A stretch of DNA of 48,994 nt from an uncultured Saprospiraceae bacterium (GTDB lineage: Bacteria > Bacteroidota > Bacteroidia > Chitinophagales > Saprospiraceae): the NCBI GenBank assembly GCA_937924495.1, contig CALDSS010000069.1, positions 1 through 48,994 of the forward strand, given 5' to 3'. Shown here piece after piece: positions 16,891 to 25,157 of this stretch (positions are counted from its first letter, which is position 1; the number at the start of each line of letters is the position of its first letter). A model generated the notes under the pieces. The model searched no databases, had not been told where the DNA came from, and saw only the letters and a list, made by a program, of their open reading frames with translations. A program made the position numbers and the translations under genes.

Positions 16891-18786
16891 ATGAAAAAAA
16901 TTTACCTAGCAATTCTATTTTTAGCAGGAACGAATCTAGCTTTCGCTCAGTTCGGGAAAGAACTTACGCGCAAAAGTCCTCAGCATCATATTGGTCAGAA
17001 GACTTTTAAGCATCAACAAGAAATCCAAGCAGCGAAGGCTGTTCCTCATCTTAATCCAAATCCGACTAATCCTGACTTTATAGGCCAGTATGCTGGAAAG
17101 GAAGTTTTTGTAGGACAATCTTTATACGACCTACAAACTAATAGTAGTGTCCAGAATCGGATTGTAAATCATGGTGATGGAACGCTTTCAGTGGCTTGGA
17201 CAATGGCTCCAGATGCAGCGTGGAATGAAAGAGGATCGGGATACAATTATTTTGATGGAAATGATTGGGGCCCTGAACCAGCAGCACGTCTCGAAGGCCC
17301 AAGAAGAACAGGTTGGCCTTCTTTAAATACATTTGGAAATGGAAGTGATGTTATACTCTCTCACTTTTCTCCTCCTCCGTATGATGGAAATATTCTTAGA
17401 AAGGATGCGGATGGAAATTGGTCTGAAAAAGATCTTGGAACGATGACTGGAGAAACAGTTGGAGTTCTCTGGCCTCGATCTACTACTGGCGGGCCTGATG
17501 GTAATACCTTTCATGCAATTGCATTAACCACTCCTTCTGGTTTAAGTGGCGCCGTTTATAATGGAATGGATGGACACCTATTGTACTACCGCTCTCTTGA
17601 TGGTGGAGAAACTTTTGATAAGGTCGATGTTGTATTACCAGGCATAGATTCAACTCAATATAAAGAATTGGGGGGTGATGATTATGCAATTCATGCCAAT
17701 GGAAATACTGTAGCGATTCTTGTTATGGCAGCATGGGGAGACGTCAAAGTGATTAAATCAAATGATAATGGAGAAACATGGGAAGAACACCTTGTTTATG
17801 ATTTTCCATTAGAGCCAGCTTATGACGAAGCTATTGGATATGATGAGACCATGTGGCCAAATGATACTTTCCCTTCAAATGATGGTTCTGGCTCTGTTTT
17901 AGTGGATGGAAGCGGAAAAGTTCACGTTTGGTATTCAGAAGTAGCCGTTACTGATGACACATTCGGTGATGGTACTTGGTCTTTCTTTCCGGGTTTAAAT
18001 TCCATCAATTACTGGAATGAAGATATGACTGAGCATATAGAAATTGCTGGTGTCTTGGATGAGGATGGTGATGGTGCGTTTGGAGTAGCCGCAAATGAAT
18101 ATGGGAATTATTTTAATGGATTTGCTTCTTACCCATCAGGAGGTATGGATGCAGATGGCAATCTCTACTTAGTTTATTCTGCAATTTCGGAGCTTTCACC
18201 TAATGAAAATGCTCAACAAGGAAATCAGCATTACAGAAAACTTTATGTTCAGGCTTCTAGCGATGGTGGAATGACTTGGTGCGATCCTAATCCGATTATT
18301 ACTGCGGAATTCTCTGATGAATTTTTCTTCTCATTTATCGAAGCTGTTTTCCCGTCGGTTGCCAAAACCGTAGATGACCACATGCACATCGTTTACCAAC
18401 AAGATTATGAACCAGGGATCGCTCTTTCAGGAGATGAAGATGATGTAGTTTCCAACTTTATTACCTATACTGCTATTCCGGTATCTTATGTTTGTAGCTT
18501 TGTAAACACAACGGATGTAGTTCAACCTGAACAAATTAACTTTAATGTCACACCAAATCCTGCAAGTAAGGAAGCAGTTTTAAGTTTTGACATGGAAGAA
18601 GCGGGTACTTTAACTGCTGGCCTATATAATGCTATTGGTCAGAAAGTAGCAGATTTTGGCAGCTCGCAATATCCACAAGGAAGCTTTTCAAAAGAAATTT
18701 CTTTGAGTGGAATCGCAAAAGGAACGTATGTTGTTAAATTGCAAACAGACAAAGCAATTACTGCAAAATTGATTGTAGTTGAATAA
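16891..18786 (+). CDS. Sialidase-like (BNR/Asp-box) secreted protein with T9SS type A domain
   Basis: This 631-residue exported protein has a signal peptide ending at LAFAQ. The body has Asp-box (S/T-x-D-x-G-x-T-W/F) motifs typical of sialidase-type beta-propellers: YRSLDGGETF, IKSNDNGETW, ASSDGGMTW. The C-terminus from about residue 548 is a T9SS type A domain (FNVTPNPASKEAVLSFDM...YNAIGQKVADFG...GIAKGTYVVKLQTDKAITAKLIV). No complete sialidase catalytic set could be confirmed, so enzyme activity is open. The Asp-box fold also occurs in non-enzymatic propellers. ATG at 16891 starts the signal peptide. A strong terminator follows. Confidence 0.82.
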   Translation: MKKIYLAILFLAGTNLAFAQFGKELTRKSPQHHIGQKTFKHQQEIQAAKAVPHLNPNPTNPDFIGQYAGKEVFVGQSLYDLQTNSSVQNRIVNHGDGTLSVAWTMAPDAAWNERGSGYNYFDGNDWGPEPAARLEGPRRTGWPSLNTFGNGSDVILSHFSPPPYDGNILRKDADGNWSEKDLGTMTGETVGVLWPRSTTGGPDGNTFHAIALTTPSGLSGAVYNGMDGHLLYYRSLDGGETFDKVDVVLPGIDSTQYKELGGDDYAIHANGNTVAILVMAAWGDVKVIKSNDNGETWEEHLVYDFPLEPAYDEAIGYDETMWPNDTFPSNDGSGSVLVDGSGKVHVWYSEVAVTDDTFGDGTWSFFPGLNSINYWNEDMTEHIEIAGVLDEDGDGAFGVAANEYGNYFNGFASYPSGGMDADGNLYLVYSAISELSPNENAQQGNQHYRKLYVQASSDGGMTWCDPNPIITAEFSDEFFFSFIEAVFPSVAKTVDDHMHIVYQQDYEPGIALSGDEDDVVSNFITYTAIPVSYVCSFVNTTDVVQPEQINFNVTPNPASKEAVLSFDMEEAGTLTAGLYNAIGQKVADFGSSQYPQGSFSKEISLSGIAKGTYVVKLQTDKAITAKLIVVE

Positions 18787-18810
18787 ATACTACTTTTAAG
18801 CAAATAAATA

Positions 18811-18852
18811 AAAACTGAGTATCGATTTTCTATTGGTACTCAGTTTTTTTTG
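18811..18852 (+). terminator. Intrinsic terminator after the sialidase-like gene
   Basis: A perfect 11-base stem (AAAACTGAGTA at 18811-18821, TACTCAGTTTT at 18837-18847) is followed by an unbroken T-run to 18851. It lies 25 bases beyond the stop codon. Confidence 0.85.
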
Positions 18853-18898
18853 TTTTAAGAATTCGTTTATCGCTTTAAGTTCGATTGAATACTTTTAA

Positions 18899-18906
18899 TA
18901 AATTTG
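18899..18906 (+). promoter_or_regulatory. Putative -7 box (TAAATTTG) for the prolyl oligopeptidase gene
   Basis: TAAATTTG matches TAnnTTTG exactly, 27 bases before the ATG at 18934 and just after the preceding terminator. The TTG within it argues against an in-frame start there. Confidence 0.45.
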
Positions 18907-18933
18907 CTTAATCAAATTATTAAAAAATTACAA

Positions 18934-21093
18934 ATGTCACGCATAACCTTATTTACAATCACAACAATTTTACTTTTTTCGTGCAACACGAAAAATTCTA
19001 AGGTCTCAGAAATTGTAAAAAACGAAAATATAGAAGTGGATTACCCTCAAACAAGAATGGATTCCTCTGTTGTGGAGGATTATCACGGCACAAAAATAGC
19101 CGATCCTTATCGATGGTTGGAAGATGATAACGCAGAAGAAACCAAAGCATGGGTCAAAGAACAAAACGTAGCCACCTTTGGCTACCTTGACAAAATCGAC
19201 TATCGGCAAGCGATAAAGGATCGGTACGAAGAATTATTTAATTACCCTAAACTTTCTTCTCCTCGAAAAGTGGGTGATTATTACTTTTTTTACAAAAATG
19301 ATGGATTACAAAATCAATCTGTCATTTATATCCAAAAAGGTCTGGACGGCCAACCTGAAGTATTTTTAGATCCCAATACAATGTCTGAGGATGGAACAGC
19401 TTCAATTAATTTGGTTGGTTTTTCTAAAGACGATAAATATGTTGCGTACTCAAGAAGCGATGCGGGTTCGGATTGGCAAAAATTCTATGTCATGGAAGTT
19501 GCTACTAAAAAACAACTGCCAGATGTATTGGAATGGGTAAAATTCTCAGGAGCTTCATGGAGTGGAGACGGTTTTTTCTATAGCCGCTACCCTGCCCCAA
19601 AAGAAGGTGGAGAATTATCAGCTGACAACAAAAACCACTCAGTTTATTACCACAAATTAGGAGACCCACAATCTAAAGACAAATTAATTTTTGCTGATAA
19701 TAAGAATCCAGATTATTACCATTTTGGAGGAGTAACTGAAGACGAAAATTACTTCGTTTTATATCAACAACCTGGTACAGATGGATTCTCAACTTATGCA
19801 AAAGACCTAAAAAACGGAGGAGATTTTAAACGCATTTCAGGTGGATATAAAAACAAAACCTCAGTTGTTCATAGTTTAGGTAATGGAAAACTTTTGATGT
19901 TGACCGATATCAATGCTCCAAATTATCGATTGGTAGAAGTAGATGTAAACAATCCTGACCAATCAAATTGGAAAGAAGTAATTCCTCAAACAGAAAATCT
20001 GTTGCAAGGAGTAAATACTGGTGGAGGCTATCTTTATGCTAATTACCTACAAAATGCAACTGATAGATTTTATAAAATGAATTACGATGGTTCTGGAAAA
20101 CAAGAGATAAAATTACCGGGGACAGGAAGTGCGGGTGGTTTTTCTGGGAAAGAGGGTGATGAAACTTTATTTTACACTTACACTTCATTCACTTACCCAC
20201 CAACCATTTTCAAATATGATGTGAAATCTGGAGCATCAGATCAGTTTTTCAAAACGCCATTAAAATTCAATCCAGAGGACTACGTTGAAAAACAAGTTTT
20301 TTACACCAGTAAGGATGGCACGAAAGTGAGCATGTTCGTGGTACACAAAAAAGACTTGCCTATGAATGGCAACAATACAACCTACCTATACGCTTATGGC
20401 GGATTCAATATTAGTTTGACTCCCTCTTTCAGTTCTTCCCGAATAATTCTTTTAGAAAATGGAGGTGTTTTCGCGATGCCAAATCTACGTGGAGGTGGCG
20501 AGTATGGTGAAGAATGGCATCAAGGTGGCATGCTTCTGAAAAAGCAAAATGTGTTTGACGATTTCATCGCTGCCGCGGAATATTTGATTGATGAGAAATA
20601 TACTTCTTCCGAAAAATTAGCAATTGCTGGTGGCTCTAATGGAGGTTTATTGGTTGGTGCTTGTATGACACAACGCCCTGATTTATATGCGGTTGCCATG
20701 CCTGCTGTTGGTGTAATGGATATGCTTCGTTACCATAAATTCACAGTAGGAAAAGGGTGGATTCCTGAGTACGGAAGTAGTGAAGATCCAGAGCATTTCA
20801 AAAACCTTTTAGGTTACTCTCCGCTTCATAATTTAAAACCAGGCGTTGAGTATCCAGCAACCATGGTTACGACTGCGGATCATGATGATCGAGTTGTTCC
20901 AGCCCATTCATTCAAATTTGCAGCTGAACTTCAGAAAGCACATAAAGGTGATAATCCAGTATTAATTCGTGTGGCAGTTGATGCCGGGCACGGTGCTGGT
21001 AAACCGACATCCAAAATCATTGAAGAGCAATCTGATTTTTGGTCATTTATTTTTTACAATACAGATACACCCGTAAAATATACAAAAGGGTAA
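18934..21093 (+). CDS. Prolyl oligopeptidase family serine peptidase (S9A), predicted lipoprotein
   Basis: This 719-residue peptidase should cleave short peptides after proline. The N-terminus is a lipoprotein signal with lipobox LLFSC (MSRITLFTITTILLFSCNTKN), placing it in the cell envelope. The family N-terminal motif YHGTKIADPYRWLEDDNAEETKAWV is followed by a beta-propeller. The C-terminal alpha/beta hydrolase domain has nucleophile Ser in AIAGGSNGGLLVGA, Asp in TADHDDRVVPAHSFKF and His in DAGHGAGKPT. PNLRGGGEYGEEWHQGG is also typical. ATG at 18934 is chosen because it starts the lipoprotein signal; a longer TTG frame would overlap the -7 box. Confidence 0.93.
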   Translation: MSRITLFTITTILLFSCNTKNSKVSEIVKNENIEVDYPQTRMDSSVVEDYHGTKIADPYRWLEDDNAEETKAWVKEQNVATFGYLDKIDYRQAIKDRYEELFNYPKLSSPRKVGDYYFFYKNDGLQNQSVIYIQKGLDGQPEVFLDPNTMSEDGTASINLVGFSKDDKYVAYSRSDAGSDWQKFYVMEVATKKQLPDVLEWVKFSGASWSGDGFFYSRYPAPKEGGELSADNKNHSVYYHKLGDPQSKDKLIFADNKNPDYYHFGGVTEDENYFVLYQQPGTDGFSTYAKDLKNGGDFKRISGGYKNKTSVVHSLGNGKLLMLTDINAPNYRLVEVDVNNPDQSNWKEVIPQTENLLQGVNTGGGYLYANYLQNATDRFYKMNYDGSGKQEIKLPGTGSAGGFSGKEGDETLFYTYTSFTYPPTIFKYDVKSGASDQFFKTPLKFNPEDYVEKQVFYTSKDGTKVSMFVVHKKDLPMNGNNTTYLYAYGGFNISLTPSFSSSRIILLENGGVFAMPNLRGGGEYGEEWHQGGMLLKKQNVFDDFIAAAEYLIDEKYTSSEKLAIAGGSNGGLLVGACMTQRPDLYAVAMPAVGVMDMLRYHKFTVGKGWIPEYGSSEDPEHFKNLLGYSPLHNLKPGVEYPATMVTTADHDDRVVPAHSFKFAAELQKAHKGDNPVLIRVAVDAGHGAGKPTSKIIEEQSDFWSFIFYNTDTPVKYTKG

Positions 21094-21098
21094 TTGGA

Positions 21099-21204
21099 AG
21101 GAGTCAGGTGTCAGGATTGGCGCTGCTAATTTTTAGATGTCAGAAGTATCAAACCATTGGGTAACCTGACACCTGAAAAGCGGCGAGGCTCGCTCCTGAC
21201 TCCT
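21099..21204. repeat. Nested inverted repeats before miaE
   Basis: TCAGGTGTCAGG (21104-21115) pairs perfectly with CCTGACACCTGA (21165-21176). Outside it, AGGAGTCAG (21099-21107) pairs with CTGACTCCT (21196-21204), overlapping on the left arm, so two alternative hairpins compete for it. It occupies most of the gap between the peptidase and miaE genes and ends 27 bases before the miaE ATG. It may be a dispersed repeat or a leader structure. Confidence 0.55.
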
Positions 21205-21231
21205 GATTTCGCTTCAAAAAAAAACATAACT

Positions 21232-21816
21232 ATGAAGTATAATCTTGACGTTGCCGTGGCTTCCAAACCAGAATGGGTTGAAGCAGTAATGAATGATTTT
21301 GATAAATTTTTAATCGATCATGCTGACTGCGAAAGAAAGGCATCCGCTTTTTCGATGGGCATGGTGGCGAAATATCCAGATAGGTTGGAGATTATTCCAG
21401 AATTGATTGAGATTGGGATCGAAGAATTAGAACATTTCCAGCAAGTCTATAAGTTGATGCAATCGAGAGGCATCGCTTTGCCGCATAAAATTGAAGAAGA
21501 TCCTTATTTGAAATTATTGTTAAAAATCTGTCATAGTGGCAGAAATGAGCGTTTTCTCGATAGAATGTTGATTGGTTCAATCGTTGAAACCCGTGGAGCA
21601 GAACGTTTCAAATTAGTCGCAGAAGCACAGACCGATCCTGAGATGGCTCGATTTTATAAAATGCTTTGGATTTCAGAAGCAAAGCACGGTAATGTTTTCG
21701 TAAAAATGGCTTTGAATTACTTTCCCGAAGATCAGGTTTACGAAAGGCTAAAATGGTGGGTAGAAAATGAAGCTGAGATTATTGATAATTTGCCGATTAG
21801 ACCTGCACTTCATTAA
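21232..21816 (+). CDS. miaE: tRNA-(ms2io6A)-hydroxylase
   Basis: MiaE is a ferritin-like diiron monooxygenase that hydroxylates the isopentenyl side chain of ms2i6A37 in tRNA. The 194-residue protein carries the expected carboxylate/His pattern: Glu in DCERKASAF, ELEHFQ, ETRGAERFKL and SEAKHGNVF. The typical FLIDHADCERKAS and GSIVETRGAERF segments are present. ATG at 21232 starts MKYNLDVAVASKPEW; the 25-codon in-frame extension to the left runs through the inverted-repeat region and is rejected. The stop overlaps that of the CotH gene on the other strand (TTAA, 21813-21816). Confidence 0.92.
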   Translation: MKYNLDVAVASKPEWVEAVMNDFDKFLIDHADCERKASAFSMGMVAKYPDRLEIIPELIEIGIEELEHFQQVYKLMQSRGIALPHKIEEDPYLKLLLKICHSGRNERFLDRMLIGSIVETRGAERFKLVAEAQTDPEMARFYKMLWISEAKHGNVFVKMALNYFPEDQVYERLKWWVENEAEIIDNLPIRPALH

Positions 21817-24269
21817 ATTTTTATAAACTTTGAAACTCTGATTTCATTATCAAAAAAAGATTTCAAAATATACATTCCAGCTCCTAATGAATTGATAGGC
21901 AGCTTCTTACGCAGAAGTCCAGCCTCAAATTTTTCTGGAGCAGTTTCATAAACAAGTTTTCCTTTCGCATTATAAATTTCAAAATAAACGTCTGCTCTTC
22001 TTGTCAGACCAATCTGAATATTTAATTCATCAAAAGCTGGATTCGGATTTGCAAATATCTTTTCATTAATCTCCTCACCTCTGACAAAATGTGCTACCAA
22101 TCGCTCATCGTTTGCAAAATCCTTTTTCAAAGTGGAATTGATAGGAGAAATTTCTTCATTTAGCAGCTCCCAATGGTCAAAAATAAAACCCGAATTTGCT
22201 ACCCCAGTTAATTCTACAGGGACTCCCTTAAAATATAAGCCGTCCCAAGGATATTCCTCAGGACGAATTGAGTTAATTTGAATAATACCTGCTTCAGGGG
22301 GAAAAACATCTAATTCCAATTTTACGACCTCGCCTGTATTAAAATAGGTTTGTAGTTCTTTTCTTGAAAGCTCCGGTTTGTCCAAACTGTATTGGATGAT
22401 TCTTGGAACAAAAATATTTTCCCATCTATCAAAAGAATGACATGCACTGCAATTCCATCGGGCATAGTGTTTTACCATTTCTGGCTCCAAAAAATCAGCA
22501 TGGTTTCTTAAGGCTGCTGAGAAAATTTCAGGTCTGAAAATCGTATTCAACAAATCACAATATCGATTGATAAAGTAATTTCTAAATTTAGTGTTTTCTA
22601 ACAAACTTTTGAAAATAAAAATATGCGGATTTTCTTCATCGGTATATTCATTCATTTTTTGAATAAAAACCTCAGTAGTCGGATTTGTCCAAGGAAAACC
22701 TTGCATTGCTGCATCTAAATCAAAAAATAAATACCTCCATTTTCCGAATCCTGACTTTTCTTTCCAAAGCTTAAGATTGTTATGTCCCCAATCCGTGTTA
22801 TTTAAAAAAGTTTCCACAATAATGTAATCTGCAAAAGACTCTAAATCAATACGATTTGAAATTTCTCCAAACGCAATATTTTCACTCAAATCATTATCCC
22901 AAACAAAATCCAAATCAGTTTGAAATTCATTTCTATCGCCCCAAATAATGAGGGTATCTTCTTCCAAAACATCCAATTTATTCAATTCGATACCATAATT
23001 AGCGGCGACAAATGATTCATCACTTTTTTCTCTCAAATTCATAACGCCCCAATACTTTCCATTCAAAAAAACAGTACAAGGTTGGTATCCCATGGCGTCC
23101 AAATCAACCTCATTGCCACTCAAATAATGACTAATAAAACCGTCTCGAAAATGCGTGTTGTTAAAGTCTCCACTTGAGTTTCGTAAGACTAAGGTTTCAA
23201 AGTCATTGACTTCTGGTTTATTGTCAAAAAAAGGAAACCAAAATTTATCGGGACCATACTCAGGCTTTGCTCTAAAACGAAGTGACCTCTGAATTTTTGT
23301 TCTGGAACTTCTACCACCGTGCACCTTACTGCCAGAACCAAATTCAATCAAAAAATCTCCTTTTTCATTAAAATATTCGAAGTGCATCGGCACTTCAATA
23401 TCTTTCCAAAAATTAGCTCCCCAAAAAGGGAAATCGGGTTCCGCATCGGGGCCTTCAACCAACATTCCAGTCTCTGAATCAAATAGAAGCAAAGAATCGG
23501 TGCTCAATGAAACAATCGGCAAAGTGGATGATTCTCCGATAAAATAAGTATTGGTGGCAACTTCTGAAGGGATTTCATCTTCCAAAAATGCAATAGCTCG
23601 CACTACAGTAGTTTTACTAATACTGATTGGTGAAGTATATAATTTTGAAGTGGAATCTGGCAAACTTCCATTAAGTGTATAATAGACCTTGGCAGTATCT
23701 ATCGAGGAAATTTCTAAATCAATTTCATTGGAGTGAAATTGGTTTTTAATAGAATATTCAGGAGGAGCGGTTTGGTCTTTTATTTCTGAAAAAACATTTG
23801 ATATACCAGGACTTGGAATTTTAAATACAGCAAAAGGTGCGAGTCCGTCAGTAATTCTGCCATAGCTCCAATCAGTCTCGTTTTTTGGCAAAATCATTCT
23901 ATCAATTAAATTACCAACTCTATTAAAGAGATAAACGACCTCTCCACTTTTTGCAATTTTGAAATTTGCATGATGCCGATCACTTACTAATCCTTTACCA
24001 GATGCATATATTATTTGAAACCCTTTTGGTTCTAAAACTCTGTTCGGGAGCAACCACTTTTTAGGTACATCCAAATCATCTGTAATAAAGTAATCTGACA
24101 TTTGAATGGGTTCCTCATTGGGGTTGTAAAATTCAATCCAATCAGGATAATCCCCAAATTGATCCCTCAACAAAGAATCATTGCTACTACAAATCTCATT
24201 GATTCGTAGTTGTGCATTTGTTCCGTTTCCGAAAACAAAAAAGATGAAAACTCCTAAAATAAATCTCAC
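21813..24269 (-). CDS. CotH kinase family protein with lamin-tail domain and T9SS type A domain
   Basis: This 818-residue secreted protein has a signal peptide ending near TNAQ. Next is a lamin-tail domain (LRINEICSSNDS...DYPDWIEFYNPNEEPIQMSDYFITDD), then a chitobiase C-terminal-like domain at about 165-240 (VYYTLNGSLPDSTSKLY). A CotH domain covers about 300-640 (FRDGFISHYLSG, FLNGKYWGVMNLREKSDESFV, NNTDWGHNNLKLW, YLFFDLDAAM). The T9SS type A tail is last (NPAFDELNIQIGL...YNAKGKLVYE...AGMYILKSF). CotH proteins are atypical kinases in some bacteria; the substrate here is unknown. The start is GTG at 24269, the only one giving the signal peptide. A CSACH (CxxCH) motif lies near residue 610. Confidence 0.88.
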   Translation of the reverse strand: MRFILGVFIFFVFGNGTNAQLRINEICSSNDSLLRDQFGDYPDWIEFYNPNEEPIQMSDYFITDDLDVPKKWLLPNRVLEPKGFQIIYASGKGLVSDRHHANFKIAKSGEVVYLFNRVGNLIDRMILPKNETDWSYGRITDGLAPFAVFKIPSPGISNVFSEIKDQTAPPEYSIKNQFHSNEIDLEISSIDTAKVYYTLNGSLPDSTSKLYTSPISISKTTVVRAIAFLEDEIPSEVATNTYFIGESSTLPIVSLSTDSLLLFDSETGMLVEGPDAEPDFPFWGANFWKDIEVPMHFEYFNEKGDFLIEFGSGSKVHGGRSSRTKIQRSLRFRAKPEYGPDKFWFPFFDNKPEVNDFETLVLRNSSGDFNNTHFRDGFISHYLSGNEVDLDAMGYQPCTVFLNGKYWGVMNLREKSDESFVAANYGIELNKLDVLEEDTLIIWGDRNEFQTDLDFVWDNDLSENIAFGEISNRIDLESFADYIIVETFLNNTDWGHNNLKLWKEKSGFGKWRYLFFDLDAAMQGFPWTNPTTEVFIQKMNEYTDEENPHIFIFKSLLENTKFRNYFINRYCDLLNTIFRPEIFSAALRNHADFLEPEMVKHYARWNCSACHSFDRWENIFVPRIIQYSLDKPELSRKELQTYFNTGEVVKLELDVFPPEAGIIQINSIRPEEYPWDGLYFKGVPVELTGVANSGFIFDHWELLNEEISPINSTLKKDFANDERLVAHFVRGEEINEKIFANPNPAFDELNIQIGLTRRADVYFEIYNAKGKLVYETAPEKFEAGLLRKKLPINSLGAGMYILKSFFDNEIRVSKFIKI

Positions 24270-24298
24270 AAATATGGATTACCTGATTTGAAATGATT

Positions 24299-24306
24299 CA
24301 AAAATA
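24299..24306 (-). promoter_or_regulatory. Putative -7 box (TATTTTTG) for the CotH gene
   Basis: TATTTTTG on the minus strand matches TAnnTTTG exactly, 29 bases before the GTG start. No -33 element is evident. Confidence 0.35.
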
Positions 24307-24361
24307 AACATATTGAACTAACGATACCTTAGAAACGGAATTGTTGTAGTAGAGTTTACGA

Positions 24362-25033
24362 TTAAAATCGATAAAAGAAAGTTATATCATTGGGCAAGGC
24401 GAAAGTTCTGTTTATGGTGTAGGTATTTGTGTTAGAATTAAATTCAGGTCTATCCTCATTTTCAGTTTTACTATTTTGAAATCTAAACCAAAATAAAAGG
24501 TTTGATTCAGTATAAAGGCTAAATCGCTGATTGAATTGGTATTGAAACCCTAAAAACCAACCTGTCCCGACACTAAACTTATTCGTTGAAAATTTAGATA
24601 TTGACTCCTCCAGAACTCCATTTACGATTCGATTAATAGAAGCATTTCTTGTAGAAAAATTAGGGTTTATTAGAAGATCAGTGCCAAAAAACCAATCAAA
24701 ATTTTTGTAAAGTTTTTTTCTTCTCCCCCATCCAATTCTATAATTCACATCGAAAACAAATTCATTGGTTTGCTCCTCATCTTTTTGCCTTGTGATAATC
24801 CCGGAGAGATCAAAAGAAAGATTCATTCTTTTAAACTTTTCAGGCGACTTGTATTTTCGGTAAGAAAAAAAATAAGTATTGACAAGGCCAAGCCTAAGGT
24901 CAGCAGGCAAAAAATTATTGATGAAAGAGGCATCCATTCCCAATTCTTGATCATAAAATTCAGGAATCGAATCAACCTTTCCAAAAAGCGAAAAAGAAAG
25001 CATAATGAAAAGCAAAGAGAAGTTCAGTTTCAT
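24362..25033 (-). CDS. Predicted small outer-membrane beta-barrel protein
   Basis: I do not recognise the family. The 223-residue product has a signal peptide (MKLNFSLLFIMLSFSLFGK). Alternating amphipathic strands follow (FNRMNLSFDLSGIITRQ-like blocks, NKFSVGTGWFLGFQYQFNQRFSLYTESNLLFWFRF). The protein ends in Phe (DITFFYRF), the classic last residue of BAM-inserted outer-membrane barrels. ATG at 25033 starts the signal peptide. A well-formed promoter (25049-25081) lies 15 bases upstream. The CotH gene follows on the same strand after 92 bases but appears to have its own promoter. Confidence 0.65.
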   Translation of the reverse strand: MKLNFSLLFIMLSFSLFGKVDSIPEFYDQELGMDASFINNFLPADLRLGLVNTYFFSYRKYKSPEKFKRMNLSFDLSGIITRQKDEEQTNEFVFDVNYRIGWGRRKKLYKNFDWFFGTDLLINPNFSTRNASINRIVNGVLEESISKFSTNKFSVGTGWFLGFQYQFNQRFSLYTESNLLFWFRFQNSKTENEDRPEFNSNTNTYTINRTFALPNDITFFYRF

Positions 25034-25048
25034 AATTTTTTGTTTTCT

Positions 25049-25081
25049 CAAATGTAAAAAGGAATTTTAATTAAATGTCAA
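25049..25081 (-). promoter_or_regulatory. Putative Bacteroidota promoter for the small beta-barrel gene
   Basis: On the minus strand, TTGACA (25076-25081) is followed after TTG by 22 bases and then TACATTTG (25049-25056), an exact TAnnTTTG. The box ends 15 bases before the ATG, so the leader would be very short. Confidence 0.5.
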
Positions 25082-25157
25082 ATATTTAGCCCTTAAACTT
25101 TTGAAACGAAACATTTTCCTATTTTGCGAGCTGAATTAAAATTCACTCACACCTATC

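Noticed and set aside
21157-21231. A 25-codon N-terminal extension of MiaE
   Set aside because: It runs through the inverted-repeat region, and the family starts at MKYNLDV-like sequence.
24770-25057. A 95-codon plus-strand frame antisense to the small beta-barrel gene
   Set aside because: The minus frame has a signal peptide, barrel-like strands, a terminal Phe and a promoter; the plus frame is Lys/Arg-rich with no features.
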